Source: Streptomyces sp. SUK 48
GTDB lineage: Bacteria > Actinomycetota > Actinomycetes > Streptomycetales > Streptomycetaceae
Direction: 5' to 3'
Assembly: GCF_009650765.1 (NCBI RefSeq)
Contig: NZ_CP045740.1
Coordinates: 1,364,001-1,428,000, forward strand
DNA: 64,000 nucleotides
The notes under the pieces are model-generated. The model made no database searches and was not told the origin of the DNA. It saw only the letters and a list, made by a program, of their open reading frames with translations. This document shows, in pieces, positions 26,511 to 34,351 of this stretch. Every line of letters starts with the position of its first letter. The stretch's first letter is position 1. The translations under genes were made by a program, and so were the position numbers.

Positions 26511-26681
26511 GGAGACATCGCGTCGCACCGGTGAGGTGTGCGTGGCGTACGACCCTCGGCGTTCGAGCCGTCCTCCGGCGCAGGCCCTTTTCATGTGTAC
26601 GGCCTCCGGGTGATCTTTCGGTTCCCGCCTCGCGGTGTCTCCAGACGCGTCCGCGAAACCGCACCCACTCCCCCGCGAGGC
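26511..26681 (+). ncRNA. Candidate RNA switch in the ABC-F leader
   Basis: Segment A, GGAGACATCGCG (26511-26522), starts 5 nt after the leader-ORF stop and can pair with B, CGCGGTGTCTCC (26631-26642; 12 bp with one G-U). An overlapping part of B, GCCTCGCGG (26627-26635), is the exact complement of CCGCGAGGC (26673-26681), which contains the only ribosome binding site (GCGAGG) of the ABC-F gene. The two pairings cannot coexist, so A:B frees the ABC-F start and B:C hides it. Between A and B a bulged hairpin (CCGG-AGGCC / GGCCT-CCGG, 26575-26609) may bring them together. No intrinsic terminator is evident. Confidence 0.5.
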
Positions 26682-26685
26682 CCTC

Positions 26686-28314
26686 ATGTCATCCGCGTCC
26701 TCCTCTTCCGTCAGTCTTTCGTCCCTGTCCTTCGCCTGGCCCGACGGCACCACCGTGTTCGACGGACTCGATCTCTCCTTCGGCCCCGGCAGGACCGGGC
26801 TCGTCGGCGTCAACGGATCGGGGAAATCCACCCTGCTGAAGCTCCTGGCGGGGGAACTCGCCCCGGCCGACGGCACCGTCAAGGTCAGGGGCGAGGTCGG
26901 CCACCTCCCGCAGAACGTCACCCTGGACACCGCACTCCGCGTGGACCAGGCGCTCGGCATCGCCGGACAGCGGGCCGCGCTGCACGCCATCGAGGCGGGC
27001 GACGCCTGCGAACGGCACTTCGAGACGGTCGGCGACGACTGGGACGTCGAGGAGCGCGCCCTGGTCACCCTCGGCGAACTCGGCCTGGGCCACATCGGGC
27101 TGGACCGCACCGTCGGCGAGGTGTCCGGCGGCGAGTCGGTGCTGCTCCGGCTCGCGGCCCTGCTGCTGCGCCGCCCGGACGTACTGCTCCTGGACGAGCC
27201 CACCAACAACCTCGACCTGTACGCGCGCCGTCGGCTCCACCAGGCCGTCGCCGCCTGGCCCGGCGTGCTCGTCGTCGTCAGCCACGACCGTGAACTCCTC
27301 GACCTGGTCGACCAGATCGCGGAACTGCGCGCCGGCGAGGTCGCCTGGTACGGCGGCAACTTCTCGGCCTACGAGGAGGCGCTGTCCGTCGAACAGGAAG
27401 CGGCCGAACGGATGGTGCGGGTCGCCGAGGCCGATGTGCGCAAGCAGAAACGTGAGCTGTCCGACGCCCAGGTCAAGCTGGCCCGACGCAAGCGGTACGG
27501 GCAGAAGATGTTCGACTCGAAGCGCGAACCGAAGATCGTGATGGGCGCCCGTAAACGCGCCGCCCAGGTGTCGGCGGGCAAACACCGCATCATGCACGAG
27601 GAACGCCTCGCCGAGGCCAGGGAGCGCCTGGACGACGCGGTGGACGCGGTGCGGGACGAGGACGAGATCCGCGTCGACCTGCCGTACACCGCCGTACCGC
27701 CGGGCCGGCAGGTGCTCACCCTGGAGAACCTGGCGATGGCCTACGGGGCGCGTGTCGAGGGCATCCTCGATCTGCGCGGCGCGGAACGGATCGCGCTGGT
27801 CGGGCGCAACGGCGCGGGCAAGACGACGCTGCTGCGGACGATCGCCGGGGAGCTGGCGCCGGCGGCGGGCACCGCCACCGCGCATGTCCCGCTGCGGTTC
27901 CTGCCCCAGCGCCTGGACGTGCTGGACGACGAGCTGACGGTCGCCCAGAACGTGGCCCGGTTCGCGCCGGGCGCCACCAACAACCGCGTCCGGGCGCGCC
28001 TGGCCCGCTTCCTGTTCCGGGGCGCCCGCGCCGACCAGCGGGCGGCCACCCTGTCCGGCGGCGAGCGCTTCCGGGCCACGCTGGCCGCGCTGATGCTGGC
28101 CGAACCGGCACCCCAGCTGCTCCTGCTCGACGAGCCGACCAACAACCTCGACCTGGCGAGCGTCCGGCAGCTCACCTCGGCCCTGGAGTCGTACGAGGGG
28201 GCGCTGCTGGTGGCCAGCCACGACCTGCCGTTCCTGGAGTCGATCGGGATCACCCGCTGGCTGCTGATGGCGGACGGCGAGCTGACGGAGATCGCGCCGG
28301 AGGAGGTGGGCTAG
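26686..28314 (+). CDS. ABC-F family ATPase with attenuator-like leader
   Basis: The 542-residue protein has two soluble ABC domains: Walker A GVNGSGKST (about residues 41-49) and GRNGAGKTT in the second half; signatures VSGGESVLL and LSGGERFRA; Walker B LLLDEPTNNLDL in both halves. The inter-domain linker is rich in Lys and Arg (RRKRYGQKMFDSKREPKIVMGARKR), typical of ABC-F. There are no membrane helices, so it acts on the ribosome, not in export. The inducible-looking leader (promoter, three-codon ORF, alternative hairpins) favours an antibiotic-protection role over a housekeeping one; this is inference. GCGAGG 6 nt before the ATG is the ribosome binding site. Confidence 0.9.
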   Translation: MSSASSSSVSLSSLSFAWPDGTTVFDGLDLSFGPGRTGLVGVNGSGKSTLLKLLAGELAPADGTVKVRGEVGHLPQNVTLDTALRVDQALGIAGQRAALHAIEAGDACERHFETVGDDWDVEERALVTLGELGLGHIGLDRTVGEVSGGESVLLRLAALLLRRPDVLLLDEPTNNLDLYARRRLHQAVAAWPGVLVVVSHDRELLDLVDQIAELRAGEVAWYGGNFSAYEEALSVEQEAAERMVRVAEADVRKQKRELSDAQVKLARRKRYGQKMFDSKREPKIVMGARKRAAQVSAGKHRIMHEERLAEARERLDDAVDAVRDEDEIRVDLPYTAVPPGRQVLTLENLAMAYGARVEGILDLRGAERIALVGRNGAGKTTLLRTIAGELAPAAGTATAHVPLRFLPQRLDVLDDELTVAQNVARFAPGATNNRVRARLARFLFRGARADQRAATLSGGERFRATLAALMLAEPAPQLLLLDEPTNNLDLASVRQLTSALESYEGALLVASHDLPFLESIGITRWLLMADGELTEIAPEEVG

Positions 28315-28474
28315 CCCCCGGCGGCGGGGCGTCCGGCGTAGGCACGGCGGAGCATCTCGGGAGGGGCACAGCCTGATGACGAGGGTTTTGTCCTGGCCAC
28401 GTCGGACTGCATGATGGCGGACCGGCGTCGCACACGCGGCGCAGGCACTCCGTCCCCGACCGGAAAGGCCCGTC

Positions 28475-29251
28475 GTGCCCAGCAAGAAGGCCCTCGTACG
28501 CCGCCCGAGCCCCCGTCTCGCCGAGGGCCTGGTGACGCATGTCGAGCGGCAGAAGGTCGACGTCGGGCTCGCCACCGAACAGTGGGAGGCGTACGTCGAG
28601 GCGTTGCGGGCGCACGGCTGGGAGACGTTCGAGGTCGAACCGGCGGACGACTGTCCGGACTCGGTGTTCGTGGAGGACGCCGTCGTGGTGTTCCGCAATG
28701 TCGCGCTGATCACCCGGCCGGGCAGCGCCACCCGCCGCCCGGAGACCGCCGGGGTGGAGGAGGCGGTGGCCGGCCTCGGCTGCTCGGTGAACTGGATCTG
28801 GGACCCGGGCACCCTGGACGGCGGTGACGTCCTGAAGGTCGGCGACACGGTCTACGTCGGCCGCAGCGGGCGTACCGACGCGGCCGGTGTGCAGCAGCTG
28901 CGGGCCGCGTTCGAGCCGCTGGGCGCCCGGGTGGTGGCCGTACCGGTGAGCAAGGTGCTGCATCTGAAGTCGGCCGTGACCGCGCTGCCGGACGGTACCG
29001 TCATCGGGCACATCCCGAAGGTGGACCGGCCCTCGCTGTTCCCCGGTTTCCTCTCGGTGCCCGAGGAGTCCGGCGCGCACGCGCTGCTGCTCGGCGGGCA
29101 CAAGCTGCTGATGGCGGCGAGCGCCCCGAAGACCGCCGAGCTGCTGACCGACCTCGGCTACGAGGTGGTCACGGTGGACATCGGCGAGTTCGAGAAGCTG
29201 GAGGGCTCGGTGACGTGCCTGTCCGTACGACTGCGGGAGCTGTACGCCTGA
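28475..29251 (+). CDS. ddaH: Dimethylarginine dimethylaminohydrolase (dimethylargininase)
   Basis: The 258-residue protein is a guanidine-modifying pentein enzyme. DSVFVEDAVVVF (about residues 65-76) and LDGGDVLKVGD (about 110) carry the acidic residues that bind the guanidinium group, KVLHLKSAVT (about 165) holds the catalytic His, and GSVTCLSVRL near the C-terminus holds the nucleophilic Cys. The enzyme converts methylated arginine to citrulline and methylamine. Length fits bacterial DDAH (about 255). GTG 28475 has GGAAAGG upstream. The citrulline-producing function in Streptomyces is not well studied; arginine deiminase activity is less likely because the protein is too short. Confidence 0.9.
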   Translation: MPSKKALVRRPSPRLAEGLVTHVERQKVDVGLATEQWEAYVEALRAHGWETFEVEPADDCPDSVFVEDAVVVFRNVALITRPGSATRRPETAGVEEAVAGLGCSVNWIWDPGTLDGGDVLKVGDTVYVGRSGRTDAAGVQQLRAAFEPLGARVVAVPVSKVLHLKSAVTALPDGTVIGHIPKVDRPSLFPGFLSVPEESGAHALLLGGHKLLMAASAPKTAELLTDLGYEVVTVDIGEFEKLEGSVTCLSVRLRELYA

Positions 29252-29365
29252 CCAGGCGAGCCCCCGCCGGCGGCCCCGGGACCGACGCGCCCCGGGACTG
29301 TTCCGCAGGCCCGCGCGTCTCCGGCGCGCCCTCTGATCTGGGGCTCTCTTACGGCGACCTTAACC

Positions 29366-29407
29366 TACGGTTTCGTAACCTACGGATTCGTAGCTTACGA
29401 TCACGTA
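29366..29407. promoter_or_regulatory. Three TACG-N4-CGTA palindromes at 15-bp intervals
   Basis: Sites at 29366-29377, 29381-29392 and 29396-29407 each read TACG-N4-CGTA and are exactly 15 bp apart; the first two share 14 of 15 bases. They lie 70-110 bp before the desaturase start and look like an operator array. Confidence 0.65.
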
Positions 29408-29477
29408 GGTTTCCCGGCACCGCTCGCCGGTACCCCTGGTTCGTGCTCTCCCCCGTTCGGCGTCCCCTGGAGTTCCC

Positions 29478-30455
29478 GTGACGATCACCTCCCCCCATCT
29501 CGGCAGCCCGTCCGTCTGGACCGACGCCCGGCTGCTGTACGCACTGGAGGAAGTGGTGGAAGGGGAGTTGAACCGGCATCTGAAGGTCGCCAAGGACTGG
29601 ATGCCGCACGAGTACGTGCCCTGGGGCGACGGGCGCAACTTCCCGGCCCTGTTCGAGGACGGGGAGGCGTGGACGAAGGAACAGTCCAAGGTGACCGAGA
29701 TCGGTCGCACCGCCCTGGTCGTCAACCTGCTGACCGAGGACAACCTGCCCAGCTACCACCATGAGATCGCCAGCCTGTTCGGCCGCGACGGCGCCTGGGG
29801 CACCTGGGTGCACCGCTGGACGGCCGAGGAGGGCCGGCACGGCATCGTGATGCGGGACTACCTGCTCGCCTCGCGCGCGGTGGACCCGGACAAGCTGGAG
29901 CAGTTCCGTATGGCGCACATGAGCGAGGGCTTCGAGTCCGACAACCGGCACTCGATGCTGCACTCGGTCGCCTATGTCGCCTTCCAGGAGCTGGCCACCC
30001 GGATCTCGCACCGCAACGCGGGTCATCAGTCGGGTGACCCGGTGTGCGACCGGATGCTCGCCCGGATCGCGACCGACGAGAACCTGCACATGGTGTTCTA
30101 CCGCAACCTGCTCAAGGCGGCGTTCGAGCTCGCGCCCGATCTGACGATGCAGGCGGTCCGGGACGTCGTGGTCGACTTCCGGATGCCCGGTCACGGCATT
30201 CCCGGTTTCGAGCGGGCCGCCGCGCAGATGGCGATCGGCGAGGTCTACAACCTGCGCATCCACCACGACGACGTGCTCCAGCCGGTGCTGCGCTTCCTGA
30301 AGGTCCTGGAGATCGACGGCCTCGGCCCCGAGGGGCGGCAGGCGCAGGAGGAACTCGGTCTGTTCATGGGCGGCCTGGACATGGAGGCCAGCCGGTTCGA
30401 CGAGAAGCTGGCGGCGCGCAAGGCGCGGATGGCGGCGCGGGCCGCGGGTCGCTGA
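29478..30455 (+). CDS. Acyl-ACP desaturase (diiron, soluble)
   Basis: The 325-residue protein belongs to the soluble acyl-ACP desaturase family: diiron ligands fall in LTEDNLPSYHHEI (about residue 90), EEGRHGIVMRDYL (about 120-132) and DENLHMVFYRNL (about 195-207), giving the E...ExxH...E...ExxH pattern. The enzyme introduces a cis double bond into an acyl chain on ACP using O2 and electrons from ferredoxin, changing membrane fluidity. GTG 29478 has CTGGAG at 5 nt. A three-site palindrome array sits in its upstream region, so its expression is probably controlled by a repressor that senses acyl chains. No electron-transfer partner is adjacent. Confidence 0.92.
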   Translation: MTITSPHLGSPSVWTDARLLYALEEVVEGELNRHLKVAKDWMPHEYVPWGDGRNFPALFEDGEAWTKEQSKVTEIGRTALVVNLLTEDNLPSYHHEIASLFGRDGAWGTWVHRWTAEEGRHGIVMRDYLLASRAVDPDKLEQFRMAHMSEGFESDNRHSMLHSVAYVAFQELATRISHRNAGHQSGDPVCDRMLARIATDENLHMVFYRNLLKAAFELAPDLTMQAVRDVVVDFRMPGHGIPGFERAAAQMAIGEVYNLRIHHDDVLQPVLRFLKVLEIDGLGPEGRQAQEELGLFMGGLDMEASRFDEKLAARKARMAARAAGR

Positions 30456-30500
30456 GCGAGGCGGTCACCGGCTGACCGGCTCCCGGTCACGGGCCGCCGG

Positions 30501-30746
30501 TCAGCCGGAGGTGCGGCGCAGCGCGAGGCGCTCCTTCTCGGACATCCCGCCCCAGACGCCGAAGCGCTCGTCGTGGGCGAGGGCGTACTCCAGGCAGGCC
30601 GGGCGCAGCTCGCACATCCCGCAGATGCGCTTCGCCTCGCGGACCGAGCTGCCCGGCTCGGGGAAGAAGAAGTCCGGCCCCGTCTGCGCGCACAGGGCCT
30701 GCGCCTGCCAGGTCGGGTCGGCCGGGGTGATGGTGTCGAGGTGCAT
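30501..30746 (-). CDS. WhiB family iron-sulfur regulator
   Basis: The 81-residue protein has the WhiB-like signature: four Cys in the order ALCAQ (about 19), then RICGMCELRPACLEY, which fits the C-x(n)-C-x2-C-x5-C ligand pattern for a [4Fe-4S] cluster, followed by the turn GVWGG and a basic C-terminal SEKERLALRR. Wbl proteins bind sigma factors and DNA and respond to redox changes. It is close in pattern to WhiB itself but shorter, so a paralogue is more likely. I chose ATG 30746; an in-frame ATG at 30758 is also possible and neither has a clear ribosome binding site. The gene is divergent from the VOC gene. Confidence 0.87.
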   Translation of the reverse strand: MHLDTITPADPTWQAQALCAQTGPDFFFPEPGSSVREAKRICGMCELRPACLEYALAHDERFGVWGGMSEKERLALRRTSG

Positions 30747-31003
30747 GGCCAGGATCATGCCGATCGGCGAAAAACGTTCGATCAACGCGCGCTCAACGCC
30801 GTCGCCGGGGCCCCCGGCCGCATCGATGATGCTCCCCGGGGCCGGCCGGTTGCACGGCGGCGCGCGGAATTTCCGAAAACCCAGCGGACACGCCGGGTCA
30901 CCGAAGGTGAGGGCGCGCCCAGGCGGTGCTCCGGCGGCGATGGTCGGTGGGCGGTGCCAGACTCGGCAGTGCACGGGACAGGACCCCTTCGAGGAGGGCG
31001 GCC

Positions 31004-31782
31004 ATGCTCACCACCGATGTCGTCGACGGCGCGCCGAACTGGCTCGACATCAGCGCCCCGGACATCGACGGCGCGCGCTCCTTCTACGGCGCCCTGTTCG
31101 GGTGGCACTTCGAGTCGGCGGGCCCGGACGCCGGGGGGTACGGCTTCTTCCGGCTGGACGGGAAGACCGTCGCGGGTGGCATGGAGTACGGGCCCGGCCA
31201 GGGGCCGCCCGCCTGGACGCTGTACTTCAAGACCCCGGACGCGGCGGCGACCGCGCGGGCAGCCGAACAGGCCCATGGGCAGGTGCTGTTCGGGCCGGTC
31301 GACGTGATGGGCCAGGGACACATGGCGGTCCTCGGCGACCCGGCCGGGGTGAAGTTCGGGGTCTGGCAGCCCGGCCGGACCAGGGGCGTGGACGTGGCGA
31401 GCACACCGGGCGCGCTGTGCCGGGCCGAGCTGCACACCCCGGACATCGCCGCGGCGGCCGCCTTCTACCACCGGGTGCTCGGCCTGGAGACCTCCGGCGT
31501 GTCCTTCCCGGGCGGCGTGTACACGTGCGTGCATCCGGCGGGTGCCGGGGAGGATGCCATGTTCGGCGGGATGGTGCCGCTGGCCCGGCGGCGGACGAGC
31601 CGTACTGGCTGCCGTACTTCGAGGTCGAGGACACCGACGCGATCGCGGCCGAGGCGCGGCGGCTCGGCGGCTCGGTGAGCGCCCCGGCCGTGACGGTCGA
31701 GGGCGTGGGACGCATCGCCACGCTGGCCGATCCGTACGGGGCACGGTTCGCGGTGATCAGGAGCGAGCAGACGCGGGGGTGA
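31004..31782 (+). pseudogene. Two-domain VOC (glyoxalase-like) protein, frameshifted
   Basis: ATG 31004 (GAGGAGGG upstream) starts a protein with two glyoxalase/VOC domains of about 125 residues each: the first with NWLDISAPDIDGARSFYGALFGW and GDPAGVKFGVWQPG, the second with AELHTPDIAAAAAFYHRVLGLE. At about 31584-31586 the reading frame moves by one base, and the expected continuation (DEPYWLPYFEVEDTDAIA) is found in another frame up to 31782. One C inserted in the CCC run restores a single protein of 259 residues. The family is similar to mycobacterial CFP30B; function unknown. Real decay and an assembly error are both possible. Confidence 0.75.
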
Positions 31783-31894
31783 GGCGGTGACCGGGGGGGC
31801 GGGCCGGGTGAGGGCCGGGCTCGCGGCGGACAGTTGGCGGGCGCGGGCGGCGGCGGGCGGCGGGCGGCGGACAGTCGGCGAGCGGGGGCAACGA

Positions 31895-31950
31895 GCAGCG
31901 GGCAGCGGGCAGCGGGCAGCGGGCAGCGGGCAGCGGGCAGCGGGCAGCGG
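31895..31950 (+). repeat. Eight perfect copies of a GCAGCGG heptamer
   Basis: GCAGCGG is repeated eight times without error, in a GC-rich stretch just past the 3' end of the LacI gene. As 7 is not a multiple of 3, a coding role is unlikely. It is a likely site of slippage. Confidence 0.9.
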
Positions 31951-31985
31951 CTGATGGTCGACGGTCTGCTTGGCGCACGCCTCGC

Positions 31986-33161
31986 TCAGGCGGATGCCCG
32001 GCGGATGAGAGTGGTCGGCAGTATCACGCCGGGTCCCGGTGTCCGGGCGGTCGAAGCGGTGTCACCCGGGACAGAGGCATCGCCCGAAGCGCAGGCGTCA
32101 CCCGGAGTGGAGCCGTCGTCTGCGGCGGTGGCACTCTCCGGGCCCGAGTCCCCGAAGCCACCCCCTTCCCTGGCCGACGTCCCGCGCAGGGCGGCCGGCC
32201 CCCGCAGCAGCAGGCGGGCCATCAGGCGGCCCATCTGCTCGATGTCCTGACGCACCGTGGTCAGCGGCGGATCGGACTGCTCGGCCAGCGGCAGCATGTC
32301 GTCGAAGCCGACCACGGCCACGTCCTCGGGCACCCGCAGCCCCCGCTCCCGCAGCACGCGCAGCGCGCCCAGCGCGGTGAGGTCGTTCGCGGCGAACACG
32401 GCGTCCACGTCGGGGCGGCGGTCGAGGAGTTCCCGCATGGCCCGCTCCCCGCCGGCCGGGGTGAAGTCGCTCTCCACGACCAGCGCGGGATCGCCGCCCC
32501 CGTCGGCCGTCTCCGCCATGACGTCCCGGTAGCCGTCGAGCCGGTCCACGGCCGAGGTCTGGTCCAGGGCGCCGGTGATGTGCGCGATCCGGGTCCGGCC
32601 GAGCCCGGCCAGATGGCGTACGGCAGTGCGCGCGCCGCCCCGGTTGTCGGTGTCCACGTACACCGGTGTGCCGGTGCGGTCCCGCCAGCCCGGGCGGCCG
32701 CCGAACACGGTGGGCACCCCGGCGTCATGGATGAGTCCGGGCAACGGGTCGTCCAGGTGCAGGGAGAAGACCAGCGCGCCGTCGACATGGCCCCCGGCGA
32801 GATACCGGGCCACCCGGGTGTGGTCGTCCCGGCCCTCGGTGAGCAGCAGCACCAACTGGTTGTCGTGGGCGGTCAGTTCCTTGCTGATGCCGCGCAACTG
32901 GAGGGCGAAGAAGGGGTCGGTGAAGACCCGGGCCTCGGGTTCCGCGATGACGACGGCCACGGCGTCGTGCCGCTTGGTGACGAGGCTGCGCGCCGCCTGG
33001 TTGGGGACGTAGCCGAGTTCGGCCACGGCCCGCCGTACCCGCTCGGCCAGCGATTCCCGCACGCCGTATCCGCCGTTGACCACCCGGGACACGGTGGCTC
33101 TGGAGACCCCGGCGCGTGTCGCCACGGCCTCCAGGGTGGGACGCGACACTGCCTCGGGCAC
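31986..33161 (-). CDS. LacI family transcriptional regulator
   Basis: The protein of about 391 residues has an N-terminal LacI HTH (TLEAVATRAGVSRATVSRVVNGGYGV with hinge helix YVPNQAARSLVT) and a periplasmic-binding-protein-like effector domain (SDFTPAGGERAMRELLDRRPDVDAVFAANDLTALG, about 230-265). AGGAG at 33169-33173 favours a GTG start at 33161 or 33164 over the ATG at 33176. An unusual low-complexity insert of about 45 residues, rich in Gly, Asp, Ser, Thr and Ala, lies just before the terminal strand GVILPTTLIRRASA. The effector is presumably a sugar, but no sugar operon is adjacent; LigD genes follow. Confidence 0.85.
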   Translation of the reverse strand: MPEAVSRPTLEAVATRAGVSRATVSRVVNGGYGVRESLAERVRRAVAELGYVPNQAARSLVTKRHDAVAVVIAEPEARVFTDPFFALQLRGISKELTAHDNQLVLLLTEGRDDHTRVARYLAGGHVDGALVFSLHLDDPLPGLIHDAGVPTVFGGRPGWRDRTGTPVYVDTDNRGGARTAVRHLAGLGRTRIAHITGALDQTSAVDRLDGYRDVMAETADGGGDPALVVESDFTPAGGERAMRELLDRRPDVDAVFAANDLTALGALRVLRERGLRVPEDVAVVGFDDMLPLAEQSDPPLTTVRQDIEQMGRLMARLLLRGPAALRGTSAREGGGFGDSGPESATAADDGSTPGDACASGDASVPGDTASTARTPGPGVILPTTLIRRASA

Positions 33162-33234
33162 CACGGGACTCCTCATCGGCCGGTTACCGCCCAGGATAAC
33201 GAGGGTCCGGTGCCCGGCGGGGCGCCCCCGGCGG

Positions 33235-34254
33235 TCAGGGCGCGGGGTCCTTGCGGGCCCGGCTCGGCTGGACGCGTTTCGGTTCGCCGGGCATCTTCGG
33301 GTACTCCGGCGGGTACGGCAGATCGCCGAGCCCGTGGTCGTGCTCGTCGCGGCGGGCCAGCTCCAGCAGGGCGTCCAGGGAGTGCGGACGGTCGTCCATG
33401 CCGGCGTGGACGTCGCCGAGTTCGGCAAACCGGGCCGGCATGGTGGCCAGGTCGAAATCGCGGGGACGGGCGGAGTCGACCTCGCTCCAGCGCAGCGGCG
33501 CGGACACGGTGGCCTCCGGGCGGGGCCGTACCGAGTAGGCGGAGGCGATGGTGCGGTCGCGGGCCGTCTGGTTGTAGTCGACGAAGATACGGGCGCCGCG
33601 CTCCTCCTTCCACCATTTGATGGTGACCTGTTCGGGCATCCGGCGTTCCAGCTCCCGGCCGACGGCGATGGCGGCGCGCCGTACCTGGGTGAAGGTCCAG
33701 CGGGGCTCGATGGGCACGAAGACGTGCAGTCCCCGGCCGCCGGAGGTCTTCGGCCAGCCGCGCAGTCCGCCGAACTCGTCGAGGACGGCGCGCAGTTCAT
33801 GGGCGGCGCGGACCGCGTCCGTGTAGTCGGTGCCCGGCTGCGGGTCGAGGTCGATGCGGAGTTCGTCGGGGTGGTCGACATCGCCCGCGCGCACCGGCCA
33901 GGGATGGAAGGTGAGGGTGCCGTACTGGGCGGCCCACACCACGGCGGCCTGCTCGGTCGGGCACATCTCGTCGGCGCTGCGGCCGCTGGGGAAGGTGATG
34001 TGCGCGGTCGGAATCCAGCCGGGCATGCCCTTGGGGGCGCGTTTCTGGAAGAACCACTCCCCCTCGATGCCGTCCGGGTAGCGCTCCAGGGTGGTGGGGC
34101 GGTCGCGCAGGGCGCGCAGGATGCCGGGGCCGACCGCGATGTAGTAGCGGGCGAGGTCCAGCTTGGTGAAGCCACGCTCCGGGAAGAACACCTTGTCCGG
34201 GCTGGACAGCCGTACGGTCCGCCCGGCCACCTCCAGTTCCAGCGCTTCGGCCAT
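33235..34254 (-). CDS. ligD: LigD-type primase-polymerase (NHEJ polymerase)
   Basis: The 339-residue protein is the archaeo-eukaryotic primase-like polymerase of bacterial non-homologous end joining, as a separate gene: LSSPDKVFFPERGFTKLDLARYY at the N-terminus, LRIDLDPQPGTDYTDA (about 135) with the metal-binding DxD, and GGRGLHVFVPIEP (about 175) with the catalytic His. A GARIFVDYNQTARDRTIASAYSVRPR segment follows. It fills gaps with ribo- or deoxynucleotides at broken ends. It is divergent from the ligase, with 97 bp between the starts. ATG 34254 follows TACGGT by 6 nt, so the message looks leaderless. Ku is not in this window. Confidence 0.92.
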   Translation of the reverse strand: MAEALELEVAGRTVRLSSPDKVFFPERGFTKLDLARYYIAVGPGILRALRDRPTTLERYPDGIEGEWFFQKRAPKGMPGWIPTAHITFPSGRSADEMCPTEQAAVVWAAQYGTLTFHPWPVRAGDVDHPDELRIDLDPQPGTDYTDAVRAAHELRAVLDEFGGLRGWPKTSGGRGLHVFVPIEPRWTFTQVRRAAIAVGRELERRMPEQVTIKWWKEERGARIFVDYNQTARDRTIASAYSVRPRPEATVSAPLRWSEVDSARPRDFDLATMPARFAELGDVHAGMDDRPHSLDALLELARRDEHDHGLGDLPYPPEYPKMPGEPKRVQPSRARKDPAP

Positions 34255-34260
34255 GCGGCC

Positions 34261-34266
34261 ACCGTA
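34261..34266 (-). promoter_or_regulatory. -10-like box for the LigD polymerase
   Basis: On the minus strand TACGGT ends 6 nt before the ATG at 34254; no Shine-Dalgarno precedes it. Confidence 0.5.
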
Positions 34267-34338
34267 GGCGCCCCCCGCGCGGCGCGCACACCGGGCGCGT
34301 ACGGGCGCGCACGCCGGGCGCCCTCGGACCCGCGCGAG

Positions 34339-34344
34339 CAGAAT
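34339..34344 (+). promoter_or_regulatory. -10-like box for the LigD ligase
   Basis: CAGAAT ends 7 nt before the ATG at 34352. The two NHEJ genes thus have back-to-back promoters in 97 bp. Confidence 0.4.
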
Positions 34345-34351
34345 CGGAGCC

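Noticed and set aside
26551-26595. Intrinsic terminator in the ABC-F leader at the CCCTTTTC run
   Set aside because: The T run is short and no GC stem ends directly before it. The only stem nearby (26575-26609) continues past it, so attenuation would be translational if it exists.
31895-31950. CRISPR array
   Set aside because: The heptamer repeat has no spacers and no cas genes are near.
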